The position numbers and the translations under genes were made by a program. Below, piece by piece: positions 12,703-24,499 of a DNA stretch of 64,000 bases (position 1 is its first letter; the number at the start of each line of letters is the position of its first letter). Source of the stretch: Serendipita indica DSM 11827 (taxonomy: Eukaryota; Basidiomycota; Agaricomycetes; Sebacinales; Serendipitaceae). The notes under the pieces were generated by a model, which was given only the letters and a program-made list of their open reading frames with translations, ran no database searches and was not told the origin of the DNA. The DNA lies in contig CAJVGD010000002.1 in assembly GCA_910890315.1 (NCBI GenBank), positions 1,302,001 to 1,366,000 of the forward strand. Reading direction: 5' to 3'.

Positions 12703-14741
12703 ATGAAACCGCCTTCTTCAATGCCCAAACTGGATCCAGATGCGTATCCAGAGCAGCCAGCAGGTCTCACATTGGAGCAAGTTCACGTCTATGTTCGCCA
12801 CGGTAGGCCCTCTATTACAGATATCTGATATAAGATTGACACTTTGGCTGCATTAGGCGAGAGAACTCCTGTTCGAACAATCATGAACAGCCATCCAGCT
12901 TATATCCCAGAGCACTGGCCATTATGCAAGAGGGAGCGAAAGTTGTCGACCATTCCACCATCACCAGATATCGGCCACGGGAATGCACATTCACCTGGAG
13001 GGATCGACGTCGAGCGTGTGGTAGAATCCCGGAATGGCGACTTGACGTCCGGCATATGGTGCGTTCTTCGGTCCTTGAAGTACTTTTTGCTCAGATTCGA
13101 GTGGCAGCATGATGGGTGAACTCACGGATATCGGACACCAGGTGCGTGGTTTCGGGGCCGGTTGGCCTTCCTCACTAAGGAACCGCTTAGTCGACCCACG
13201 ACTTTGGAAAGGCGCTGAGGAAAATATATATAGAGCGGTATGCTGGCTCTCTAATTCAAACCAGGGCCCAACCCCTAACCCTCCGTAGGCTCGGTTTCTT
13301 GCCTGATTCGACCCAATCAACGAGTCCTGCATACTTTCGGTGAGCTATACACAAGCGTGATAAATATCCTCTCAGCTCCATCAGATCTACAAACGTTCCA
13401 CGGACTATAGAATCCCTCCAGCAGATAATCAACGGTCTCTACCCAAAAGGGAAGAATCTCCATCGACCGCGTCTTGTCGTCCGGTACGTCCCTTCTTCCT
13501 TGAATCACAGCGAATCCCACACTCGTCAGCCATTCGTGGCGACGATTGGAGAATATGGTGGTCGACGTAAGTCGCCTCCACATGCTACCGAGCGTTGGAC
13601 ATCTGGTGAAGTCGATACATTTCTGAGACGCAAATATCGTAGTAATGCCAAAGACGAGATCATCGCCCCAAACCACATCGGTTGCAGGCGACTGGAGCGG
13701 CTCAACGCCTCGTTTGGAAAAGGTCAGTCCATAGGCTAACGGTATGAGGCTAAGCTAACGCACGCGGTATAGCTGTAGCAGAAGGGCTCAATTCAACACT
13801 TAAGCCACTGGACCAGCATCTATCCAAATATCTCGGCGGTGAGCCCGTGCGAGTCGACGGAAAGCCAAAGGCCTCCGGTATACTTGATACTGTAAGGTGA
13901 CTTTGTATTATATGGGTTTTGGCTGACCGTGATGTAGATCCGAGCGGCGAAAGCACACAATATCCAACTACCAGGCGAATTCAACGACCAAAGAACTGTG
14001 GACCTACTCGTGAGAATTCTCCTACCTATCTCCTACCACTTTGTCACGACAACTTACACATATCGTAGGAGTCCGCGGTAGTCACTGAATGGTTTGGAGG
14101 CTGTAAGTTGGACGTGTAATGATCACTCCTCACTTGCTCACAAACCACAGACGAGAACCCAGAATACCGGAAACTCGCTATAGGACCATTGCTTGAAGAT
14201 TTGCAGAAAAAGATGCAGCGCAAGGTCGAGAAGCGGGATCAGGATCCGCTTAAACTGCTCGTCTACTCCACTCACGATACTGCTATTGTGGGAATCACAA
14301 ATGCTTTCGACGTATTTGATCGCAGGTAGGCTTGTTCTATTGGACCATTCTGGGATTTTGACTAATGGCTCACGCAGATGGCCGGATTTCACAGCCAGCG
14401 TAACATTTGAGTTGTTCAAGCAACCTCCGCAACTCGTCAAGCAAGCCAAACTTTTTGGTTTCCCTTCCCCTATGAATATGAATCCCTCGGCTTCGAGACC
14501 CTCTCATTGTGAGTCTCATTCCTTTTGAGAGGATCCTTTACTCATATAGAGGGTAGATGTGCGGATGCGATACCAGAACAAGAGCCTACCATTGCCAGCG
14601 TGTGCGAAACCGGGTGATCATCTCCCAGGTCATCCCGAATTGTGTACACTTCAAGCCTTTCAAAGACACGTCAAGGGACTTACTCCAGAGGATTGGGAGA
14701 AGGAGTGTACTCCACAGCCACCGCCAGTGAAGTCAAGTTGA
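12703..14741 (+). CDS. Histidine acid phosphatase, tandem copy 2
   Basis: Paralogue of the gene at 7857, with the same exon plan. It begins MKPPSSMPKLDPDAYPEQPA, so it lacks the hydrophobic leader of copy 1 and is likely intracellular. RHG at the end of exon 1 is spliced to ERTPVRT, completing the catalytic RHGERTP. Later blocks are MGELTDIGHQ, STHDFGKALRKIYIERLGFL, NAKDEIIAPNHIGCRRLERL, AVVTEWFGGY, LLVYSTHDTAIVGITNAFDV (the HD motif) and WPDFTASVTFELFKQPPQLV. The C-terminal exon ends at TGA 14739-14741. All introns seen are GT-AG, including the one whose counterpart in copy 1 is GC-AG. Substrate is unknown. Confidence 0.85.
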
Positions 14742-15072
14742 CCAAATATATGATTTATTCTGGGAACTGTATATGTCATTTTCTAGCACTAGATCTGTCG
14801 ACGCGGCCGATTATAACACCTCTGTAGCACTTTTCGTTCTATTCAAATTTGTTATCAATGTGTTATATTCTCAGCCTGAGAGTTGGACGCTTGGACGGCC
14901 TAACGTTCGTATAACGGTCGCCAGTTCCAGTTCACCGCTACTAGTCCCCCGTCGCCATTGTCGCGATATAGAACACATCCAAGGAGGTATGAAGACCTGA
15001 CACGCTCACATACTGAGCAAGGTTAGAACGATTTAGTGATCTCACTGGCGGATGTGCATAGTATGGCAGCGA
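14742..15072. other. Convergent 3' region
   Basis: 331 bp between two convergent genes (phosphatase copy 2 and MTR3). It presumably holds both 3' UTRs and polyadenylation sites. Nothing else is seen. Confidence 0.4.
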
Positions 15073-16120
15073 CTATGCAGCATTTTGTGCTTCTTTTGCT
15101 CGTTTAGATTGCTTGATCGCCTCGACTACCACATCATGAATGTCTTTGAATTGCGCGTAACACACTTCAATGCACTGCGCTTGTTAGCGGATGCTTTCTA
15201 GAGAATGAATTGCTCAACTTGAAGCGCCTCTTTCGTAGTCACATTTCCCGACTGCCATATATTCGTGATTGTTCCCAGAGCAGGAATGCCAGCGAGGAGT
15301 AGAGCTCCTCTGGCTGCCAGCCTCTCCGACGTGACTGGATCCATCCATATGCGATCTTTGTAAAGTGCCTAGAAACCATGAGACAAGACCTTGTTCGTAA
15401 AGGTGACGCCCTACCGCGCAGCAAGCGACGACCATGCCGTCCATCTCGATTCCCGCATCCGCTAGGGCTGTACTCGCCGCAATAGACGCAGAGGCAACGC
15501 AGCCCTCCAGACCGTCGTTTTCGATCACGGTGATGAAGACGTCGATGGATGATTTGGGAAAGAGGTGCAGTTGAATTGCGGGCAAAAGTGACTGATGAAC
15601 CAGTTGTCCAATAGTCCGGTCCTCTACGTCCTGTGGCAGACATTCAGCAAGAGTATGCTGACGAGAGCGAAGAGGACAAACTCGTAGATGCGCACGCCGT
15701 CGGACGCTCGAAAACGGTGCAAATTTGACCTCGACGTTGAGTCGGCCTATATCACTATACTGAGTGTTTTTTAGTTGTCTTGGAGCATAACTGGTATATA
15801 TTTCGTCAGTTTTTAAGCCCAACGATAGATTATGGGTGGCATACACGGCACAGGCAATCTTTGTGTTCCCCGTTTCGATATAAGCAGATCCATTTGCCTG
15901 GGAAACAAGACCTGTTGTTAAAACTGGCCAGGATATTAGCGTCCCTAGTTGAAATGCTTGTGAGATGCGCACAAATCGGTCTGAGATCCTCAGAGGCGCG
16001 TCCATCTCGTCGTTTATTATCAGAGTTTAGTGGCTCTAGTCGTTCATCGTCGATAAAGATGGGAGGGAAAGACTCCTCTGGCCCATTGACGCGACGGCGA
16101 TCGAAGGCTGGAGCAGCCAT
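15073..16120 (-). CDS. MTR3: Exosome core subunit MTR3 (RNase PH fold)
   Basis: A non-catalytic RNase-PH-fold subunit of the hexameric ring of the RNA exosome, which handles 3'-5' RNA processing and decay in nucleus and cytoplasm. Six exons join in phase to give 267 aa: 16120-15973, 15923-15845, 15790-15682, 15630-15415, 15368-15219 and 15174-15073. The sequence starts MAAPAFDRRRVNGPEESFPP, then has RPIFLTTGLVSQANGSAYIE, the core SDIGRLNVEVKFAPFSSVRR, FITVIENDGLEGCVASASIA and ALADAGIEMDGMVVACCA. The final exon encodes the helix IHDVVVEAIKQSKRAKEAQ. Met 16144 is an alternative start eight codons upstream. The second intron (15844-15791) is 54 nt, so its retention would not break the frame. The gene lies head-to-head with LCB3. 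Confidence 0.92.
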
Positions 16121-16200
16121 CGTGTCCTCTTGCCACCTCCGCAATTTTTCATGATATACATCACATGCTCAGATCATTCTAATAATTCTGACAATGGCCG

Positions 16201-18129
16201 ATGTGCGCCCGCGTGCTTCGGAGCACGGCCGTCAAGCGGTTATCACAGTTTGGTGTCGAACGACGTTCAACGACTTTGCGAATGGCGAGCAAAACAGCGC
16301 ACAGCGTGCACCAGATATCACCAGCCAGCTCGGTGGAACGTATATCTGAAAAAGGAGGCCCAGTGGAGACGGTTCAAGAGGTCCAAAGGCCGGGTCGAAC
16401 GCTGAGAAAGTCGCGTTCAGGCGAGCAAAGGTTCTCGCTGGATGATTTTGAAGAGCATACCGAGATGGAGGATCTGAGGGAGCACGAAGATACTGGTGAT
16501 GACAGCCCTGGGACGCTCCCTGATGCGGTATACAACGCGCAACTTTCCTGGTGGCGTTCAGCAACTCGCCGCGCGCTCAAGAGGTCGCTCAAGCACGAGT
16601 CACGAATCCTAGGCAAGATTCAAGTCGGTTTTACTGCATGATAACGGCTAGTGCTGATCAGAAATGGTGACAGAGAGCCGTGCGCACGAGATTCCTTGAC
16701 TCGTACTTCCTCTACTCTTCGGCACTCGGAAGTCATACTTTCTTCATGTCAGCTCTCCCAGCATTATTCTACTTTGGCTACGGCGAGACCGGCAGAGGGT
16801 GCGTATGATGCCGTGACTAATTCGATCGCTGACGTACATCGATAGTCTGCTGCAGATCATGTGTATTGGAGTCTATGTCTCCAGTTTTATGAAGGACTGT
16901 TTCTGCTCTCCTCGGCCTTTTGTACCCCTCGTCTCACGATTAACCATCGGAACGCATCACCTGGAATACGGATTCCCGTCCACACATTCAACAAACTCAG
17001 TCTCCTTTGCAGTATACCTCTATCTTCTACTGCGTACAGACGCAGCTAATGCCGGATCGACTTTTGCCTCGCCGCTCCCATATGCTCTCGCAGTGGCTGG
17101 GATCCTCTGGTATGCCGCCAGTATCGTTCTCGGACGACTGTATTGCGGTATGCACTCATTCACAGACTGCATAGTTGGCACAGCACTCGGTGCGGTCATA
17201 GGAGGCATACAAGGAGTGTACGGACCTGTGATCGAAGATACGGTTGCCAATTCCAACTGGATCCTCCCAGTGGCTGCTGCACTACTTTGCTTGCTGTTGA
17301 CAAACCAACATCCCCAGCCCGTTGACGATTGTCCGTGTTTCGAGGACGCTATCGCTGCACTCGCACTTCTTACGGGGACGGTCATGTCACGATGGCATGC
17401 TGCGCAGTACGGCTGGGACGTGCCGTCTGGGTTTTACGTCTCACGTACGCCAGGGTGGGAGAACATTACGTGGATGGATACGATTACCTGGTGGCTCTTC
17501 GCTATACTCAAGATGGTCTCCGGAGTATCTGCCATCTTTGCATGGCGATTGATGGTCAAGCAAATCATGCATACCGTGCTCCCACCAGTCTTCCGATGGA
17601 TGAGTGGTCTGGTCGGAAATATTGGATTACAACTCCCGAACCGAAGGTGGTATACGCCCGCGACAGAGTACGAGAGTGTCCCCCGGGAGGGACTGCATCC
17701 GATCCCCAGCGCGATGAACTTGCCGGCGGAGCTTAGTCAACAGGCTGGCTTTGGTGTCTTTGGGGACGAGAGGGACGCAAAGACGACTGGACGCCTCCCA
17801 CATGCTCACCTGTACAATGGAGTGGAGAGAAACGTCAAGTGGAGGAAAGGAAACGGGACGGAAAAGCATTCGACTCACGAGCTTGTGGATTCCAAGGGTG
17901 AAAAACTCGAGATGTACGACGACGACGACGATACCGAGAGCGAAAGAGACGACGATATCAAGCACTACGATGCGGATGGTGAGTGAATAGGCTTCCCAAA
18001 TGTTCCGCTGGCTGATTACGTTTAGTATTGACCAAGGTTATCGTGTATTCTGGGATAGGGGTCATTGCGACCTATCTTACTCCGCTTACTTTTGAAATTT
18101 TGGGCTGGGGAGTACAGCCAGTTGTGTGA
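16201..18129 (+). CDS. LCB3: Long-chain base phosphate phosphatase (PAP2 family)
   Basis: An ER membrane phosphatase that removes phosphate from sphingoid-base phosphates (yeast Lcb3/Ysr3, human SGPP), controlling their levels and recycling. Four exons, 16201-16623, 16674-16798, 16846-17978 and 18026-18129, give 594 aa. The PAP2 motifs are KDCFCSPRPF, the core YGFPSTHSTNSVSFAVYLYL and SIVLGRLYCGMHSFTDCIVG (SRxxxxxHxxxD-like, with G-R and H-x3-D). Several hydrophobic segments follow. The last exon supplies a further membrane segment (VIVYSGIGVIATYLTPLTFE). Without the last intron the protein would stop early at 17986. The cytosolic N-terminus is acidic and polar. Met 16282 is an alternative start (567 aa). 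Only 80 bp separate it from the divergent MTR3 start. Confidence 0.9.
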
Positions 18130-18344
18130 TCTGTGTAGAGCAACTGTAACGCGAATCGACGTGTCAGCAAAATTTGTAAGAGTCAATGAATCTTTGCTTA
18201 GCAACTCTTTTGAGCAATTGAATGGGCTTAGCAAATGCGCGTCAGCCCGGGAGCGTAATACACTTGATACATTCCGAGCTTATAATGCTCGTGTCTCCGT
18301 GCTCCAAGTAAAGCTAAACGACTTCCAACCACCCCTTCAGCAAT

Positions 18345-19640
18345 ATGTCCAAGACTTCTATCGTGATCCTAGGAGCTGGCGGAGCCACGTCCGCGCTCGC
18401 CCAGGCGCTGGACAAAGGCCTCGACCCTACCAAACACGAGGTGATCATCGTCTCTGCGGCGGACTATTACCGCATTCTACCTGCAGCCCTGCGTACCGTT
18501 GTCACAGCCGAGGGAAAGCTCGAGGAGCGCATGGCCGTTCCCTACGACAATGTCTTCGCCAAAACGTCGAGATCGACCGAAAAGCTCAAAGGTCGCGTCG
18601 CATCATTTGTCTTTGGTAAAGTCGTTGGAGTCGAGGAGAAAGAGAATGGAGAAGGTGGACAAATCCTTCTCGAGGATGGCAAGCGCATTGGGTGGGACTA
18701 TCTCGTCGTAGCGACAGGCTCCGACTGGGCTGGCCCGCTCAGGTGGCCTACGAAAAAGGCTGAATTAGGGCAATATCTCGATGCTTGGAGAGAAAAGTTT
18801 GCCTCAGCCAAGAGCGTCGTGTTGGCTGGAGCTGGCGCCGTTGGATGCGAGTTGGCCGGCGAGATCAAAGATTTTTATCCAAAGACTGAAGTGACGCTCG
18901 TTCAGCGGGGTGACCTTGTCCTCAACAACACGTACCCGGATGCGTTTCGCCAGCGTGTGGCCAACGAATTAGCTGCAAAGGGTGTCAAAGTTCTCACCGG
19001 GGATACAGTCAATAATCTCTCTGAAGGCATTCTCGATGGCTCTGAAGGTGTTGTTTCCGGGCGTACAATCACTACATCCAAGGGGGTTACGGTTTCCGCG
19101 GAATTGATCGTACGTCGCTAATTCTTGACGAAAAGGCAGTAATTCACGCTTGATAGATTCCTACTGGTGGACGCCTGGGTGTCAACACGTCGTTCATCTC
19201 CTCTTCAACTGCCCCAACCATTTTCAAGGCTGTGGGCGGCGACGGACACCTCGCCGTCAAGCCAACCCTCCAGCTCACGACAAACCCACGAGTATTTGCT
19301 TGCGGAGATGTTGTGGCACTCAACGAGCAACACACGCTTATGAAATCAGCGGCACACGCCGGAGTCATTGCCGCCAATTTGCTCTCCATCATTCAGTCCA
19401 AAGGGCAGCTCAAGAATTATTCAAAGCCAACAGATATGATTCTCATCACCAATGGACGCGTACGTGTCTCACCCACAAGTCACGTTGAAATCATGCTGAC
19501 AATGCATTTAGACAAGGGGATCGGCTTACATGGGGACGATTTTCGGATTCAACATCATTTTGGGAAGCTGGTTCTCTGTCATGGTCAAGTCCAAGGGACT
19601 CATGATCGGAATGGCAAGGGGTGGACTCAACCAGCCTTGA
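18345..19640 (+). CDS. AIF/FSP1-like FAD-dependent oxidoreductase
   Basis: A pyridine nucleotide-disulphide oxidoreductase of the AIFM2/FSP1, Ndi-like class. It probably oxidises NAD(P)H with a bound FAD and reduces a quinone or similar acceptor. Three exons, 18345-19109, 19157-19459 and 19512-19640, give 398 aa with phase-0 joins. The FAD-binding motif is SIVILGAGGATSALAQAL, the central block WDYLVVATGSDWAGPL, and the second (NAD(P)H) Rossmann motif VVLAGAGAVGCELAGEIKDF. The C-terminal FAD motif is NPRVFACGDVVAL. The last exon gives a hydrophobic, glycine-rich end, FGFNIILGSWFSVMVKSKGL. No mitochondrial presequence is obvious. The exact substrate cannot be told from sequence. Confidence 0.88.
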
Positions 19641-20772
19641 ACAATTGTCCACAGACATTTCTCTGGTCTTACTGTTTGAATGTATGCCTACTAGGTTCGA
19701 TAATCGATCATTATACGATGGATGTACAGGGTGTCCAGTAGCTCTAATAGAGCCTCGTGTAATGTTCTGTTGTGGCGTGCTTTCAATAACGGCTGTGCGC
19801 CAAAATTTTTATCATCCTCGTCGGCACTGAAAGGGAATGCTCCACTGGCCCACAAAAGTTGGCCACGTTCTCAGCACGCGAGCACGAAAAGCCCATACGA
19901 ATCCATTGGATTGAATTACTAGCTCTTTAGCATCAAATTTGAGCGGGAAACGCCAAACACCACTATCGAAGCGCCACGAAATTCTGCAAAGGTCCACCTC
20001 GGCAAAGGTCCGCAAGAGCGTCGGACAACAATATCGCTTGGCGGCACTCGTTACTCGTCACTGATGACGTTGTAATTCCAGACCGATGGCATGCCTCCAA
20101 AGGAGTTTAGAGATAGCGAGCGGCGCAGAGAGATGAGCAATCTGCGGGGCTGATATATGAGTCGCATGCACTCCTCATTTCAACTACTTCTTCCTGGGCG
20201 TTTACCGGCGGACGTACGGTGTCCACATGTCCCTTTTACTATTTCGACAATTTTAAGCGGTCCTCACCAAGAGATCATCTGAACGCGGCTATCTACGCGA
20301 TCTGTGCAACCTAGTCGACATCCCAAGACATTCCATGTTCGCAAAGGTTGTGTATCGCGCTTATGGTATCGCGGCAAACGCCCGCTCGCTTCTCAGACGG
20401 CTACATCTCAGCTGGGTCCATTTTTACACTATGCGCAGCATCCGAAAGGGTATACTTTGTAATAATCGAAGTTACTTGTCACGAAAAGGACAACTTGCTC
20501 CCCAAGGCAACGTTCCCGGTATAGTCGTGGACCAAGACTTGTACGACATAAAGTCGAATTGCATCAGATTAAAGTCCAGTTTGTTTGTTCACACGTACAA
20601 CTACAAGGACACTCAAACTCGGCCTGTGATAAAAGGCAGAGCGAGAGACACAATCAACCAAGGGGAATACGATAGGGGGGATATCAAGATCATCCACGCA
20701 GAATAACCCAAATAGGACTTGCGTGTCACAGCCAAAGGAACAAGGACCGCCAAAGAAGAAGGAAACGAGTCG
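19641..20772. other. Convergent intergenic region, 1.1 kb
   Basis: Lies between two convergent genes. One plus-strand open stretch of 123 codons (20335-20706) shows no family resemblance and no introns. I see no repeat or RNA gene. Confidence 0.4.
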
Positions 20773-23257
20773 CTATAGCGTCGGCATGTCCTCTTCGTGC
20801 TTGCCCACTCCTGCAGGGAAGCGCGTCGTCGCCCTGCCTCTCGGCCGATCATCATCTTCCTGCTCATCATTCTCTCCGGACCCGGTCGACGGGCTCGTCG
20901 CGTCTATCAACATGGCCGGCAATCCACCATTACCACCACCACCACTAGTATTATTTGGACCTTGTCCGCCTTGACTTTGCGCATTCGGTGACGCACCGGC
21001 ACTCAGACCGGTGCTCGCCCCACCAAAGTTGACATAGTTCATGTGCATTCCACTCCCGAGCGTAGACGCGGCTCCCGGAGATGTCTCGATGCCCTCCATG
21101 CCAGTGATTTGCATCATTCCGGCGCCTGCCCCTCCCGTCCCGAGCGTCTCCAGCGGTCCAATCCCCGCATTGGCAAATATATTCTTCATCGCAAACGCGT
21201 CTGGTGAGCTCAGGAAGCCTACCATGCCGTTTGCGTCGTCTTCTTGCGTGTTCATGTTTGCACCACCAGCTTGAAGGACGTTTCCGTTGGCCGGCGGGCT
21301 CATACCTGACCCGCCGAGCGCCATATTCCCACCTACCGAACGGGGTCAGAATGATGGACAAGCGTCGATCAATCAACACAGACCATTCGATACGCCCATC
21401 ATATTTCCGAATCGATTGCGATATTGGGCGAGCTCCGACTCGAGCTGCTGATTTCGCGTTCGCTGTACCTGAACGAGCTGGACCAGGTTCCTAAAGGGGA
21501 GGGAGGGCCACGTTATTAGTCGAGATTTGTTTGAATCGAATAGGGCACACATACTTGATGTACTCGACACTGTTTCGAAGAATGACGCCCTTGTTGGCCT
21601 TGATCTCCTTTGTGTCCTCGTCCCCACCCAATGCCGCCCCACTAACCGTGCCGGAGAGTATGCCAGCGATGCTAGGCCCGCCGAATCCGTTGCCGTTTGC
21701 TCCACCCTTGGCACCCGAATTCCCACCAACAGTCGCCTGGTCGAGCCATTCTTCCGGCAGCAGCATGGCTAGTTCTTGAATTTTTTCGTTTATGTTATCC
21801 CGTCTGCGTCGCTCAACGGCATTATGCGATTCACGACGCTTTCGGCGCTTCTCATTGGCCAGTGCGAGCCTGCAAAGTGAGGTGAGCGAGAGGATGATTC
21901 GCGATTGGCCAATGATAACCAGAAGCAAGTGGGTGGCGGAGCGGATGGGAGAGGATGATGATGATGGTGGTGGTCGCCAAAATATCCGAGAATTAGAGTA
22001 GGAAAATGAGACGAAACTAACTTTGCGGCCGCGTCTTGGTTTGCAGACGGCGGAGGACTGCCGCTGTGAGCCGTTGGCGATTGACCAGGGCCGAGCGTGC
22101 CAGGTGTACCAAAGGAGTGAGCGTATGATTGACCATCGGCTCCATGAGAAAAGCCCCAGGTAGCGGGGCTGGTCGGATGCGTGCCACCTGCGGTGTGATA
22201 GCTGGAGAAACTGTGCTGAGAGTTGTGGTGCTGGTGATGACCTGGGTGACCTGGAATGACGATAGCGGATGGACGAGAGCGTACAGATTCGACACCGTCC
22301 TGGTCGGGCGATTCGTCTCCTTCCTCACGGGGAGGGGCAGCAGCGATAGAGGGCCGTTTGCTGACGCGTGAACGGGATGCAGAGACCTTTGATCTGGAGC
22401 GAGAGCGGGATCGGGTAACTCCCGTCGTCGCGGCTTGCTCCCCACCAGGGTTAAAGTTGTCGAGTGGCGTATTGGGGTTGCCTATCGCAGAAGCGACGAG
22501 ACCAAATTGCTGTTGCTGCTGTTGCTGCTGCTGCTGTGGGGTGAGATCGTTTGGATGTCGAGTACCGTCGCTGGGTGTACCGGTGGCGTTCTGATTGTTA
22601 GCGGCTGCGTGTTGCTGTTGCTGATTGGGCGGGAAATAATCTGAGCGTCCATAAGAATTATGCAACGAGGCTGCGGTGGTCGAGTTAAAGTCGTCCCGGG
22701 GATAGAGGGCCCGCGAAGGAGGCAACGAAAGGGACGGGTAGTGCTGCTGATTCACACCAAAAATGTCGTGCGGGCGCGGGTGCTGGAATGATTCTGATAA
22801 CGAGTGAGCAAATGATAAACTGCCACTGCTCGTCTTGTCCGACGATAGCGGGAGCCGTAGACGTACCTGATGTTGCAGAGGTGGGTGGGTTGAGAAACGA
22901 GAGCTCGTCGTGGATGTCGAGCGAGGCAGCGTGGGGCTGCTGTGATTGCTGCTGCTGCTCGAACCGCCGCGCAAATGGGTCAGCGGTGGTCGGATGAGCA
23001 GCAAAGAGGGCGCCTGTAGTGTAGATGGCATTCGGATCAAATGCATTTGGCGCTGGAAATGACTGCTGAGCCTGTGGTTGGGCTGCGAGGGTGCGCTGAG
23101 GGCCGGACTGAGGGCCCGGAGTCGACGACGAGGACGAGCTGCTCTGCTGGGTATGAAAGCCTTCTTGACGGACTTTTGGAAACGAAGTGGGGAAGAGATA
23201 CGAGGACATGGGCCAGCAAAGACTGTCGTGGTTGGTGGCGAAGATGCGACTGGCCAT
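20773..23257 (-). CDS. bHLH-zipper transcription factor with polyQ tract
   Basis: Nuclear E-box-binding factor of the USF/MITF/Rtg3 type. Five exons (23257-22867, 22793-22022, 21869-21555, 21490-21384, 21332-20773) join in phase and give 714 aa. The bHLH is NEKRRKRRESHNAVERRRRD then NINEKIQELAMLLPEEW. A glycine-rich loop insert follows, then helix 2 (NKGVILRNSVEYIKNLVQLV) leading into a short zipper (VQRTRNQQLESELAQYRNRF). The basic region has the H-N/E-R pattern expected for CANNTG recognition. The N-terminal half is disordered, rich in Gln, Ser and His, with a 10-Gln run. It also has a repeat of Arg-Ser (TRSRSRSRSKVSASRSR), a possible localisation signal. Met 23368 is an alternative start. 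A yeast Rtg3/Cbf1-type role is only an inference. Confidence 0.85.
22507..22536 (-). repeat. Polyglutamine-coding CAG/CAA repeat
   Basis: Ten consecutive Gln codons (mixed CAG and CAA) in the bHLH factor, between DLTP and FGLVASA. The tract is likely to be length-variable between strains. Confidence 0.9.
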
Positions 23258-24499
23258 TTGGGAACGATGCAAAGGCTGCAGAACGGACGAGGTGGGAAAT
23301 GGGACAAGAAATGTCTGGAGACACACAACACACAACTCTGGATAGCTGCACTCGCTCGCGGCCGACACGCTCAGGGCTAGAATGGAAACGGCGATGTGCG
23401 GGGAAACAGCACCAATCCTCGCGTTTCTTCGCCAGTTCTACCGGTGGACATGCTGTCTCACCTCTTGTTTCAGCTTTCATGGCCGTTGATTTGCACAGCG
23501 ACCAGCTGTGGCCACCAATAAACCGCCTGGGTGAGTGCTCACATCAGCACGAGAATCCCCAATAATAGCCCTTTGATATCATGTCCTGTGCATTGGTTAG
23601 TGCTCGACTCGCACGACAAGAGCAGCGGGCCAAATGGGAGGGGGAAAGTAGCAGTCGAGCAGGAGCAGTCCCCCCCAGCGTATAAATGCCTATCCAAGGA
23701 TCAAAATCTCCGTACAAGCTCAAAGCGGGCTGATTGGAGACTCATCTGACGGTCTCACATGATGCTCTGTCCCCATGGCTGCTGCCACTCCCAGCTACAC
23801 TTCTAGCTCCGGCATCAGCTCACAGCTGCCGATTACGCACCGATGGTTTATGACTTACCGCGGTAAGTCATCTTACCAGACAACCACTTCGGACCAGTTG
23901 CCGGTCTATTGACCCATCGGTCTTTCCAATCCTGGCCATGGGCGGGGGCGTTTGTTCAGCTTCATAGACTCCAAAAACAAGCCACGCGAAAACGTCGGGC
24001 AGCAAAATCGAGCAGACAATGACAATTGGCGTAGAACATGCCCAAAGGCGCATGAATAGGCAAATCTCGTAATGTCAGATAATCGAGAGCTCAAGTGTTG
24101 AAAAATAAAAAGTGTCCAACGTTTGCGAGAACAACATGGCGCAACGTGGAAAGACAAAGGCGATCATGGCTGGCTAAGTTCAAGGCCTGCCAAATCCATG
24201 CAAGGGCCACGGGCCTATCATGGTTGACAGCCCTAGGCGCTAGAATTTTATATTATGTTATTTTATTCTATCGGACACGGAGCAATTCGAAGACAACGAG
24301 CTGCATATGGCAGGCGTTTCTCCTCTCTCGCCGCCTTTGTGTCCATGTTAGGGTCAAGGGCGACTACAAAAGCACCCAGCTTGCCTCCCGCCTTGTTCGC
24401 CTTTTCCCTCCCCTCCGACCCCGCCCTTCCTACAGCTGTATCCATCTCGTCTTGTAGCATTTAGTCCTCATAGAACTCTTGTTCGTTGCATCGCCCGCA
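23258..24499. other. Divergent intergenic region, 1.2 kb
   Basis: Contains the promoters of the bHLH gene (minus) and the orphan Ser/Pro-rich gene (plus). Open stretches on the plus strand at 23041-23565 are the complement of bHLH coding sequence. No other gene is supported. Confidence 0.4.

Noticed and set aside
19640-20772. Gene at 20335-20706 on plus strand
   Set aside because: No family match, no introns, Arg/Lys-rich composition typical of chance frames.
22435-22644. Poly-Leu/Cys frames on the plus strand
   Set aside because: They are the complement of the polyQ tract of the bHLH factor.
21790-23331. Long minus-strand frame starting at 23331 in the bHLH gene
   Set aside because: Its first part (Pro/Ser/Arg-rich) is in the wrong frame. 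The true N-terminal exon is in the neighbouring frame and splices at 22866 into this one.
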